From Opitutaceae bacterium (GTDB lineage Bacteria; Verrucomicrobiota; Verrucomicrobiia; Opitutales; Opitutaceae): DNA of 64,000 nt. Made by a program: the position numbers and the translations under genes. Each line of letters begins with the position of its first letter. The first letter of the stretch is position 1. This document shows positions 33,705 through 41,586 of the stretch, piece after piece. The notes under the pieces were generated by a model. The model was not told the origin of the DNA. It made no database searches and saw nothing but the letters and a program-made list of their open reading frames with translations. The stretch is taken from contig JAEUHC010000015.1 in the NCBI GenBank assembly GCA_016794785.1, positions 389,996 through 453,995 on the forward strand, written 5' to 3'.

Positions 33705-35120
33705 TCAGAGGCGTTTGACTGCGAGATCCTTGAAGGCCACGGGGTCGTTGTGCCCGGCGAGGCCGAAGAAGCCGGCGGTCCGATCTTTGCCGGGGTGCGC
33801 TTTCTTGTCCATGACCGCCGCCATGTCGACCTTGGACAGGTCGGCGTCGAGGATGATGGTGCCGTTGAGCTCCACCTTGATGGTCGAGCCCTTGACGGTG
33901 ACTTCCTGGAAATTCCATTCGCCGAGCGGGCGCTGATAGCCGGGGATGCCGGGCACCATGCCGTAAACCGAGCCGTGCTGCTGGCGCGGGTCGAGTTTCT
34001 TGTCGGGCTGGCCCCGCGAGGCGTAATAATTTTCGTCGATGATCTGCAGCTCGGTCATGCCGTCGTAGGCGGTGTTGCCCGTGCCGGGGTAGCGGATGGC
34101 GAGGCCGTTGTTGCCGCCGGGCGGAATCTTGAAGGCCAGGCGCACCACGAAGTCGCGCAGCTCCTGTTTCCAATACGGCGTGCCGCCCCGGTTCGCGCGC
34201 CAGACGAGCGCGCCGTCCTTGATTTCCATCACGTCGAGCGGCGTCTTGATCGCGGGCTGATTCTTGGTAGCCGCCTTTTCCTCGATGGCCCACCCGTCGA
34301 GATTCTTGCCGTTGAAAATGCTCTCGAAACCCGCGGCCCCTTTGCTCGCGAGGAGCTGATTGGCTTCGTCGGTGCCGATTTCGCGGAGGTAAACGTTGCG
34401 CCAGTGCGTCGCGCCGCCGTGCGTCTGCAACTGGATCGGCCCGCGCGCCGGGATCGGGCGGCGCTCCTCGGGCTTCAGCTTTTTGTTGGCCTTGTCGTAG
34501 TAGTTTTCGAGGACGGCGTGATCGACGACGAGCTGGGCGTTGAGCCACACGCTCACGCGGCTGCCGACCATCACGACGCGGAGGGAATTCCACTCGCCGA
34601 TCGGCTTGTCGGCCTTCACGAGCGGGTCGCGGCCGGGGGTGCCCTTGGTGTTGTTCCAGAGCCCGCCGGAGCCCTTGGCGTAGCCGATGTCCTTGGTGTC
34701 GGGTATGCCGGTGTCCCAGATCTGCACTTGCGGCACGCCGCGGAGGTAGACGCCGGAGTCGGCGCCCTTCGCGAGCTTGTAGTCGAGGCGCAGCTCGAAG
34801 TCGCCGTAGTCCTTTTCCATCGTCGCGTAGCGGCCCTCGCCGTCGTTGACGAGCACGCCGCCCTCGGCACGCCAGTGGGGCTTGCCGTCCTTGAGCTCGG
34901 TGAGGCTCTTCGTCCACTCGGCGATTTTCTTCGCCCGATCCTCGGCGCTCATCTCGAGCAGGGCGCGGTGATCAAAGGTATCGCCGCCGCGCCAGCCGGC
35001 GAGGTCTCGGCCGTTGAAGAGCGCGGTGAAGCCCGGCGGCGGGGCCGGCGGGGTTTGGGCGCACGCGGTGAGACCGAGCAGCAGGATGGGGAGGGCGAGG
35101 CGAAGCGGCGGAATGCGCAT
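33705..35120 (-). CDS. Lipoprotein with two DUF1080 (3-keto-disaccharide hydrolase) domains
   Basis: A 471-residue protein. The N-terminus ends in the lipobox LTAC (Cys about residue 20), so it is probably a lipid-anchored outer- or inner-membrane protein. Two tandem concanavalin-like DUF1080 domains follow: about 28-245 (FTALFNGRDLAGWRG; GPIQLQTHGG) and about 255-471 (FESIFNGKNLDGWA; LQIIDENYY). Characterised DUF1080 proteins act on 3-keto-glycosides, eliminating or hydrolysing them after C3 oxidation. Gene order with a TIM-barrel enzyme and a Gfo/Idh/MocA oxidoreductase supports that role. Start 35120 is set by the signal sequence. Confidence 0.88.
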   Translation of the reverse strand: MRIPPLRLALPILLLGLTACAQTPPAPPPGFTALFNGRDLAGWRGGDTFDHRALLEMSAEDRAKKIAEWTKSLTELKDGKPHWRAEGGVLVNDGEGRYATMEKDYGDFELRLDYKLAKGADSGVYLRGVPQVQIWDTGIPDTKDIGYAKGSGGLWNNTKGTPGRDPLVKADKPIGEWNSLRVVMVGSRVSVWLNAQLVVDHAVLENYYDKANKKLKPEERRPIPARGPIQLQTHGGATHWRNVYLREIGTDEANQLLASKGAAGFESIFNGKNLDGWAIEEKAATKNQPAIKTPLDVMEIKDGALVWRANRGGTPYWKQELRDFVVRLAFKIPPGGNNGLAIRYPGTGNTAYDGMTELQIIDENYYASRGQPDKKLDPRQQHGSVYGMVPGIPGYQRPLGEWNFQEVTVKGSTIKVELNGTIILDADLSKVDMAAVMDKKAHPGKDRTAGFFGLAGHNDPVAFKDLAVKRL

Positions 35121-35544
35121 GGCGGGGAGGGGGAGCGCAAGTGTCGGGTCGGTTACACTCGCGCCGCAAACAGAATTTCCATGCGCCTGTAAGTGTTGCC
35201 AACGTCCCATCGCTTTTGGCCTGTCATTGCGAGGAGCGGAGCGACGAAGCAATCCAGCTGGATTGCCACGGCGCGCTGCGCGCACCTCGCAATGACAAAG
35301 GTCTAGAAGGAAGCGGACGTTGGTATGAGGATTAAGATTAAGTGGTGCCCTTGATTTCTTTGGGAGGGTGATGAAGCCCCCGTCGCTCCCGCACCAAAGT
35401 TTGTCGTGGACTTCCTAGCAGAGGCGGAGCGAGGCGCGTAGTGTTTTCAGGATCGACCTCGGGGCTTCGGCTTCGGACGTTCCTACGCCGTTCCTGACCC
35501 GCCGGCCATCACCCATCCCCATTCCCCATTTTTTGCCCCGACTT
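35121..35544. other. Divergent intergenic region with embedded repeat
   Basis: This 424-bp gap separates the divergently transcribed DUF1080 lipoprotein and third PVC hemoprotein genes. About 125 bp of it is the palindromic element at 35199-35323. The remaining 220 bp before the PVC start has a C-rich stretch (about 35505-35530). I see no ORF with coding character, no tRNA and no recognisable riboswitch. Confidence 0.6.
35199..35323. repeat. Palindromic element, copy 2
   Basis: Inner arms TGTCATTGCGAGG (35222-35234) and CCTCGCAATGACA (35285-35297) are perfect inverted copies. Outer arms CCAACGTCC (35199-35207) and GGACGTTGG (35315-35323) are also perfect. The element is homologous over its length to 29741-29872, which is more decayed. 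No coding capacity; a MITE-like or palindromic intergenic repeat. Confidence 0.8.
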
Positions 35545-38500
35545 ATGACCACCTCTGTTTCCCGGCTCGCCCGGTTTGTTTTGATGTTCACTGCGCTCCT
35601 CGCCGCGCTTCGCGCAGCGGAGGCACCGACGGCGTTTTCCCTGAGCGACGGAGACCGGGTGATCTTCCTTGGCGATGGTCTCGTCGAGGGCGAGCAATAC
35701 CACGCTTGGGTAGAGCTGATGCTCACGGCGCGGTTCCCGGACCGGGCGGTGACGTTTCGTAACCTGGGCTGGAGCGGCGACACACCCGCGGGCGACTCGC
35801 GTTTTGGTCTGAGCCTGTTGCAGGCCGGCCGCGAGCCCGCCGACGAAGGCTGGACGCAGCTTGTGAAGCAAATCGAGGAGGCCCGGCCCACGGTCGCCTT
35901 TGTCGCCTACGGCATGGCGAGTTCGTTTGAGGGTGCGGCGGGCCTCGGCAAGTTCCGCTCCGATTACGAGCGTCTGCTGGCCACGATGACGCAGAAGGCT
36001 CCGGGCGTGCGGCTCGTGCTCGTGTCGCCCATCGCCCACGAAAACCTCGGTGCGCCGTGGCCCGACCCCGCGCCGCACAACACCCAGCTCGCCGCCTATG
36101 CGCGGGCTGTCGCCGAAATCGCCGCGGCGCGCGGCGCACCCCATGTGGCGCTGTTTGACCTCACGACGCGGCTGGCCGCGGGCCGCCGCGCTCCGCTCAC
36201 GCACAACGGCATCCAGCCCACGGGCCCCGGCTATCGCGTGCTGGCGGAACTCATCGAGGAGAGCCTCCTCGGCGGCGCGCCTGGCGCGTGGCGCACGAGC
36301 CCCCAGGCGGAGCCGCTGCGGCAGGCGATTCTGCGCAAGAACGAATGGTTCTTCCACCGCTCGCGGCCGGCCAACATGGCCTACATCTTCGGTTTTCGTA
36401 AACGCGAGCAGGGCAAGAACGCCACCGAAGTTTTGCAGTTCGACGAGTTCATCGCCGCCGAGGAGCAGCGCATCGCGCAGTTGCGCGCGCTCACGCCGGC
36501 CAATGTGCCGGAGATTCCGCGACGCACGGGCAATCTCGTCACGGAGTTTCGCCCGCAGCCGCACCCGCAGTTCGAGGTCGCCGACGGCCTCGAGGTCACG
36601 CTCTGGGCCGAGAATCCTCTCCTCCACAAACCCATCCAGATGAACTTCGACGCGCGCGGCCGCCTGTGGGTCGCCAGCTCCGAACTCTACCCGCAGATCG
36701 AGCCGGGCCAGGCGGCGTCGGACAAGATCATCATCCTCGAGGACACCACGGGGGCGGGCCGCGCCGACAAGGCCACGGTCTTTGCCGAAGGCCTGCTGAT
36801 TCCCACGGGCGTCGCGCCCGGCGACGGTGGAGTCTATGTCGCGCAGAGCACGGAGCTGCTGCACTTCCAGGACACCGATGGCGACGGCAAGGCCGACGTG
36901 CGTCGCGCCCTGCTGCGCGGCTTCGGCACCGAGGACACGCACCATAATCTCCACACGCTCCGGTGGGCGCCCGATGGCCGCCTGCAAATGGCGCAGTCCG
37001 TTTACACGCGCACCGACGCCGAGACTCCGCATGGCGTTGTGCGGCTCAAGGCCGGCGGCATCTTCCGCCTTGATCCGCGGAATCAGCAAATGGACATCCT
37101 TTACCGCGGCTGGATTAACGCCTGGGGCAACCAATTCGACGACTTCGGCCAGTCCTTCGTGACCGACGGCGCCGGTTTCCAAGGCATCAGCTGGGGCATC
37201 CCCGGCGCCACCTATCGCACGCTGGCGCCGGCGCGGCGCGAGTTGCGCAGCATCAGCACCGGCGCCTACCCGAAATTCTGCGGCCTTGAGATCGTGCGCT
37301 CGGAATTGTTTCCCGCCGACTGGCAGGGCGACTTTGTCACCGCCGATTTCCGGGCGCACCGCATCGTGCGCTTCAAGGCCAGCGATGAGGGCTCGGGCTA
37401 CGTCACCAAGGAGCTGCCCGACGTGATGCGCACGACGGCCAATTCCTTCCGCCCGATCGATCTGCGCATGGGGCCGGATGGCGCGCTCTACATCGCCGAC
37501 TGGAGCAACCCTATCATCCAGCACGGCGAGGTGGATTTCCGCGACGTGCGCCGCGACAAGGCCCACGGCCGCATCTGGCGCGTCGCGCCCAAGGGCCGGC
37601 CGGCCCTCGCCAAAACCGACCTCACGAAACTCGCCAACCGCGACCTCCTCGCCCGGGTGCTCTCGCCCAACGGCTACGAGGTCGAGCAGGCGCGCCGCGT
37701 GCTCGCCGAGCGCGGGCCCGCGAAGGTGCTGCCTGATCTTGCGGCGTGGACCGCGACCCTTGGCAGCGATGAGAGCGCGCGTCTGCGCGCGCTGTGGCTG
37801 CATCAGGCGCTGGATGGAGTGCCGGCCACGCTCTTGAACAGTCTCATCGCAGCCAAGGATGCGCGGGTGCGCGCCGCGGCGATCCGGGCGCTGCCGGTGG
37901 ACGGGGCGCTGCCCGTGCTGGAGAAACTCATCGCCGACGAGAACCCGCGCGTGCGCGTCGAGGCTCTGCGTGCGCTCGGCCGCCAGGGCACCGCGCGCGC
38001 CGCGGAGCTCGCGCTCGGCGTGCTGGTCCGGCCGATGGATCCGTTTCTCGATTACGCGCTGTGGCTCACGATCAACGATCTGGCCGAGCCGTGGCTGGCG
38101 GCGGTGAAGAGCGGCGCGTGGAAAATCGCGGGCCGCGAGGCGCAACTCGAGTTTGGCCTCAAGGCGGTCGAACCCGCGCAGGCGAGCGAGGTCCTCGGCG
38201 AATTGCTCGCGCGGACGGGCATTCCGCGCGACGGCTCCGGTCCGTGGATCGAGTTGATTGGTTCGGCGGGCGGCGCGCCGGAGCTGCAAATGCTGTTTGA
38301 GCACGTGACACGCGGGAGCCTGACGGACTCGGCCATCGGGCGGGCGCTCACGGCGCTCACCGAGGCCGCGCGCCTGCGCTCGACCAAGCCGTCCGTGGCG
38401 CTCGACGGTCTCAACGCCCTGCTCCAATCGCCCAACGCCGACCACCGCATGGGCGCGATCCGGCTCGCCGGCGCGTGGAAATTTGGCGCGGCGAGGGCGC

Positions 38501-39834
38501 GGCTTGTCGCACTCGCGAGCGCCGCAACCTCGAAGGAGGACGAGCGCCGCGCGGCCTTCGTCGCGCTGCGCGACATCGGCGGGGCCGCGACGATCGCCGA
38601 GTTAAAAAAACTCTGCGCTCCCACCATCGCCCCGGTGGTGCGCCGCGAGGCGGTGCTCACGCTGGCATCGCTCGAATTGCCCACGGCGTTGCCCGAGATC
38701 ATCGCGCTGCTCCAGACGACCACGGGCGACACGGAGTCGGCCGCGCTCTGGCGCTCGCTGCTGGCGATTCGCGGAGTGAGCGGGCGGCTCGCGACCGAAT
38801 TGCCCAAGGTCGAGCTGCCGCGCGAAGTCGCGCGTGCGGGTCTCCGCCCCGCCCGCGAAGGCACGCAGCACCAGGCGCTCGTGCCCGTGCTGCTCAGGGC
38901 TGCGGGGCTCGCCCTTTCCGATGTCCAGTTCTCCGCCGCCGACATGCAGGCGCTGGCCCGCGACGCGCTGGCGCAGGGAGATCCCCGCCGCGGCGAGCAC
39001 ATCTACCGCCGCGCCGAGCTCGCCTGCGTGGCCTGCCACGCGATCGGCGGCGCAGGCGGCAAGATCGGGCCCGACCTCACCAGCATCGGGGCGAGCGCGC
39101 CCCCCGACTATCTGGTCGAGGCGTTGCTCTACCCGAGCGCCAAGATCAAGGAGGGCTACCACTCCGTGATGATCGCGACGAAGTCCGGCGAGGAACGCAG
39201 CGGCATGATCACGCGCGAGACCGCCACCGAAGTGGTGCTGCGCGACGCGACCGACAAGGAAATCTCCATTCCCGTCAGGGACATCGCTCGTCGCACCAGC
39301 GTAGGCTCGCTCATGCCTGCCGGCCTGATCGACGGTCTGGTGCCGGAGGAGCGTCTCGACCTGATCTCATTCCTCGCTCAACTCGGAAAACCGGGGGACT
39401 TCGATGCCTCCAAGGGCGGCGTCGCGCGCAACTGGCAGCTCTACCTCGTCGTGAGCCAGAACATGCACATCGGCATCGAGCCGGTCACGGGCGGTGATCT
39501 CTCGCTCGCGGGCTGGGTGCCCGTCACCTCGCTGGCCAACGGCGCGCTCCCGCGCCAAGCCACCGAGATCGCGTTTCCCAACCGCGGCAACACGCGCGGC
39601 CTCTTTGCCGCGACGCAGTTTGACGCGACCAAGGCGGGCCCGGTGAAGCTCACCCTCGGTGGCGAAATCAAGGGCGCGTGGCTCAACGGCGTGATTGTGC
39701 CCAAGCCGGCCGGCCTCGTGACGGTGAACGCCAAAGCCGGCCGCAACGTGCTCGTGCTGCAAATGGACGAGGCGAAAATTCCCGAGGCGGTGACCGTGCG
39801 GTCCGCCGAGGTGAATTTCGTGCTCGGGCCCTAG
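35545..39834 (+). CDS. PVC-type SGNH-like, propeller, HEAT and cytochrome c protein
   Basis: A 1429-residue exported protein. Signal peptide about 1-28; SGNH-hydrolase-like domain about 30-250; PVC dehydrogenase-like propeller about 335-680 (EVTLWAENPLL, DTDGDGKADV); HEAT-like repeats about 690-1130; heme-binding domain with one CVACH site at residue 1161 and GPDLTSIGAS; and a C-terminal beta domain about 1290-1429. The SGNH part looks inactive: the GDS motif reads GDG (Gly45) and the C-terminal His position reads Gln224 (THNGIQ). It is probably a periplasmic redox protein of the sugar-oxidising block, divergent from the DUF1080 lipoprotein. The ATG at 35545 fits the signal peptide. Confidence 0.86.
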   Translation: MTTSVSRLARFVLMFTALLAALRAAEAPTAFSLSDGDRVIFLGDGLVEGEQYHAWVELMLTARFPDRAVTFRNLGWSGDTPAGDSRFGLSLLQAGREPADEGWTQLVKQIEEARPTVAFVAYGMASSFEGAAGLGKFRSDYERLLATMTQKAPGVRLVLVSPIAHENLGAPWPDPAPHNTQLAAYARAVAEIAAARGAPHVALFDLTTRLAAGRRAPLTHNGIQPTGPGYRVLAELIEESLLGGAPGAWRTSPQAEPLRQAILRKNEWFFHRSRPANMAYIFGFRKREQGKNATEVLQFDEFIAAEEQRIAQLRALTPANVPEIPRRTGNLVTEFRPQPHPQFEVADGLEVTLWAENPLLHKPIQMNFDARGRLWVASSELYPQIEPGQAASDKIIILEDTTGAGRADKATVFAEGLLIPTGVAPGDGGVYVAQSTELLHFQDTDGDGKADVRRALLRGFGTEDTHHNLHTLRWAPDGRLQMAQSVYTRTDAETPHGVVRLKAGGIFRLDPRNQQMDILYRGWINAWGNQFDDFGQSFVTDGAGFQGISWGIPGATYRTLAPARRELRSISTGAYPKFCGLEIVRSELFPADWQGDFVTADFRAHRIVRFKASDEGSGYVTKELPDVMRTTANSFRPIDLRMGPDGALYIADWSNPIIQHGEVDFRDVRRDKAHGRIWRVAPKGRPALAKTDLTKLANRDLLARVLSPNGYEVEQARRVLAERGPAKVLPDLAAWTATLGSDESARLRALWLHQALDGVPATLLNSLIAAKDARVRAAAIRALPVDGALPVLEKLIADENPRVRVEALRALGRQGTARAAELALGVLVRPMDPFLDYALWLTINDLAEPWLAAVKSGAWKIAGREAQLEFGLKAVEPAQASEVLGELLARTGIPRDGSGPWIELIGSAGGAPELQMLFEHVTRGSLTDSAIGRALTALTEAARLRSTKPSVALDGLNALLQSPNADHRMGAIRLAGAWKFGAARARLVALASAATSKEDERRAAFVALRDIGGAATIAELKKLCAPTIAPVVRREAVLTLASLELPTALPEIIALLQTTTGDTESAALWRSLLAIRGVSGRLATELPKVELPREVARAGLRPAREGTQHQALVPVLLRAAGLALSDVQFSAADMQALARDALAQGDPRRGEHIYRRAELACVACHAIGGAGGKIGPDLTSIGASAPPDYLVEALLYPSAKIKEGYHSVMIATKSGEERSGMITRETATEVVLRDATDKEISIPVRDIARRTSVGSLMPAGLIDGLVPEERLDLISFLAQLGKPGDFDASKGGVARNWQLYLVVSQNMHIGIEPVTGGDLSLAGWVPVTSLANGALPRQATEIAFPNRGNTRGLFAATQFDATKAGPVKLTLGGEIKGAWLNGVIVPKPAGLVTVNAKAGRNVLVLQMDEAKIPEAVTVRSAEVNFVLGP

Positions 39835-39854
39835 CGCCGCACGGCGGGGCTTCC

Positions 39855-39930
39855 CTGTGGGAGCGAGCTTGCTCGCGACGGAGCGGAAGGCGCGGCCTCG
39901 CATAAGTCGCGAGCAACCTCGCTCCCACAG
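39855..39930. repeat. REP-doublet (REPIN-like) palindrome
   Basis: Arms 39855-39879 and 39906-39930 are 25-bp inverted copies with a single mismatch, around a 26-bp centre. Each arm begins CTGTGGGAGCGAG, and the left arm contains the small palindrome GCGAGCTTGCTCGC. This matches the form of REP sequences, best known from Pseudomonas, paired in inverse orientation. It lies 20 bp after the third PVC gene. No REP-associated transposase is in the window. Confidence 0.8.
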
Positions 39931-40007
39931 TTGCGCATCGGGGTCGCGCAACCGAGCCTCGCTTTGCGGCGTCTGGCCGCCCAGCCTCGCGATTCATTCC
40001 TTTCCCC

Positions 40008-40694
40008 ATGAAAAACCACCTCGTCTCCCTCTTCCTGTTTCTCGGCTTGGCGGCCTCGCCTGCCCTGGCCGCCGCGCCCTCGGCCCGTCCGGTGCCCGAA
40101 CGCAACGTCCTCACGCCTGAGGAAAAAGCCGCCGGCTGGCAGCTCCTCTTTGACGGCAAGTCCCTTGCCGGGTGGAAGGCGAGCGAGAATCCGGGCACGT
40201 TTGGCGTGCACAACGGACTGCTCGTCGTCTTCGGCAAGCGCTCGCATCTCTTCTACAACGGCCCCGTCGCGAACCACGACTTCAAGAATTTCGAGCTGTC
40301 GCTCGACATCTGCACACTCCAGAAGGCGAACTCCGGCGTCTATATCCACACGCAGTATCAGGAGACCGGCTGGCCTGACAAAGGCTACGAGATCCAAGTC
40401 AACAACACCCACACCGACGTGAAGAAGGGCGCGGGCCTCTACGCCATCAAGGACAACCTCGAGGCGCCCGCGAAGGACGGCGAGTGGTATACGATGGTCG
40501 TGAAGGTCGAGGGAAAGCGCATCCAGACTTTTGTGAACGGAAAGCAGATCGTGGATTTCACCGAGCCCACGCCGCCCGCGCCGCCGGCCAAGATGGCGGG
40601 GCGCAAACTCTCGAGCGGCACGTTTGCGCTGCAAGGCCACGATCCGGACAGCACCGTGCTTTATCGGAACATCAAGGTGCGCGTGCTGCCTTGA
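40008..40694 (+). CDS. Exported single-domain DUF1080 protein
   Basis: A 228-residue protein with a cleavable signal peptide (about 1-22, ending ALAAA) and one DUF1080 (3-keto-disaccharide hydrolase) domain: WQLLFDGKSLAGWKA, NSGVYIHTQY, YEIQVNNTHTD, SGTFALQGHDP. The length is typical of a single domain. Unlike the double-domain lipoprotein at 33705, it should be a soluble periplasmic protein. It is downstream of the third PVC hemoprotein on the same strand, separated by a REP doublet, and convergent with the ThuA gene. Confidence 0.9.
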   Translation: MKNHLVSLFLFLGLAASPALAAAPSARPVPERNVLTPEEKAAGWQLLFDGKSLAGWKASENPGTFGVHNGLLVVFGKRSHLFYNGPVANHDFKNFELSLDICTLQKANSGVYIHTQYQETGWPDKGYEIQVNNTHTDVKKGAGLYAIKDNLEAPAKDGEWYTMVVKVEGKRIQTFVNGKQIVDFTEPTPPAPPAKMAGRKLSSGTFALQGHDPDSTVLYRNIKVRVLP

Positions 40695-40718
40695 GGGAGG
40701 GAAGAGATTCCGAGGTGG

Positions 40719-40739
40719 GGCCGTCTCTCCGAGACGGCC
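40719..40739 (+). terminator. Hairpin after the DUF1080 gene
   Basis: A perfect 9-bp stem GGCCGTCTC/GAGACGGCC closes the triloop TCC, followed by TGAGTTT. It is a plausible terminator between the convergent DUF1080 and ThuA genes, or another short palindromic repeat. Only a weak T-run. Confidence 0.5.
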
Positions 40740-40808
40740 TGAGTTTCAGACCTCGAATCAATCCTGCAACCCAAGCCGGCCCCGAGAGCAGGCCCCATCA
40801 TAATTACC

Positions 40809-41549
40809 TCACTTCGTCCGCCCGGCCGCCCACAGCAGGCCGCGGCTGATGAGTTCGATGAAGACCGGGTCCTGCCACGTCGCGTTGCTGTGGCCGTAGG
40901 TCGTGCCAAAGACGCGCGTGCCATAGTAGTTGTTTGTCCAGATCACGGGCTGCACGGAGCCGTCCTTCTCGCTCTTGGAGGTCGCGAGGGACTTCGCCGT
41001 GGGCCAGAGTTTTTCGATGATGTAGAGCTCGTCCTTCGGCGTCGTCCACTTGGCGGGGAAGCCGGCAAACACGGGGTGCTTCGGATCGAGCACCGTGACG
41101 GGATACTCGCTCTGATGATCGTGCTTGCGGCTGGTGACGCCGAGGAACTCGCGCCAGTCGTCGATCGTCGCGGCGCGGTAGGTGTGCATCGCGCAGTGGA
41201 TGACGACGGCGGGTTTGCCGGCCTTGTGCACGGCGGTGATTTTGCGGATGTAGATTTCGTCGGTGGTGTTGGCGAAGCACTCGTTGTGGACGACGACATC
41301 GTAGGGCTTGGCCCAGTCGGGATTGTCGTAGAGCGGGATTTGCGCGGTCGTGCCCTTGCCGCCCTCGTTGACGACGGTCCACACGATGTCCGCGAACTTC
41401 TTCGAGCCTTCGACGTAAGCCTTGGACTGCAGCTCGTAGTCGTGGCAGCAGCCGCCGGTGATGAGGAGCGCGCGCAGGGGTTTGGCCGGGCCCATGGCAA
41501 AGAGCGGGGCGGCGATCAGCGCGAAGGCGAGGGCGAGGTATGTTTTCAT
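40809..41549 (-). CDS. Exported ThuA-domain protein
   Basis: A 246-residue protein with a signal peptide (about 1-19) and a ThuA glutamine-amidotransferase-like fold (RALLITGGCCHDY, VVIHCAMHTYR, PVIWTNNYYGTRVFGTTYGHS). ThuA was first described in trehalose use in rhizobia together with a Gfo/Idh/MocA partner, and acts on keto-sugars. It lies 37 bp downstream of ffh on the same strand, but its functional neighbours are the DUF1080 and Gfo/Idh/MocA genes. Export places it in the same compartment as the other sugar-oxidation proteins of this block. Confidence 0.88.
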   Translation of the reverse strand: MKTYLALAFALIAAPLFAMGPAKPLRALLITGGCCHDYELQSKAYVEGSKKFADIVWTVVNEGGKGTTAQIPLYDNPDWAKPYDVVVHNECFANTTDEIYIRKITAVHKAGKPAVVIHCAMHTYRAATIDDWREFLGVTSRKHDHQSEYPVTVLDPKHPVFAGFPAKWTTPKDELYIIEKLWPTAKSLATSKSEKDGSVQPVIWTNNYYGTRVFGTTYGHSNATWQDPVFIELISRGLLWAAGRTK

Positions 41550-41586
41550 GGGGAAGAGAATCGAGACGGTTGACGCTGCGCCGGAC

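Noticed and set aside
33750..35192. Plus-strand frame opposite the double-DUF1080 gene
   Set aside because: The minus strand has the lipobox and two DUF1080 domains; the plus frame is Val/Glu/Ala-rich shadow.
35509..38445. Minus-strand frame opposite the third PVC gene
   Set aside because: Shadow frame of a GC-rich gene without family features.
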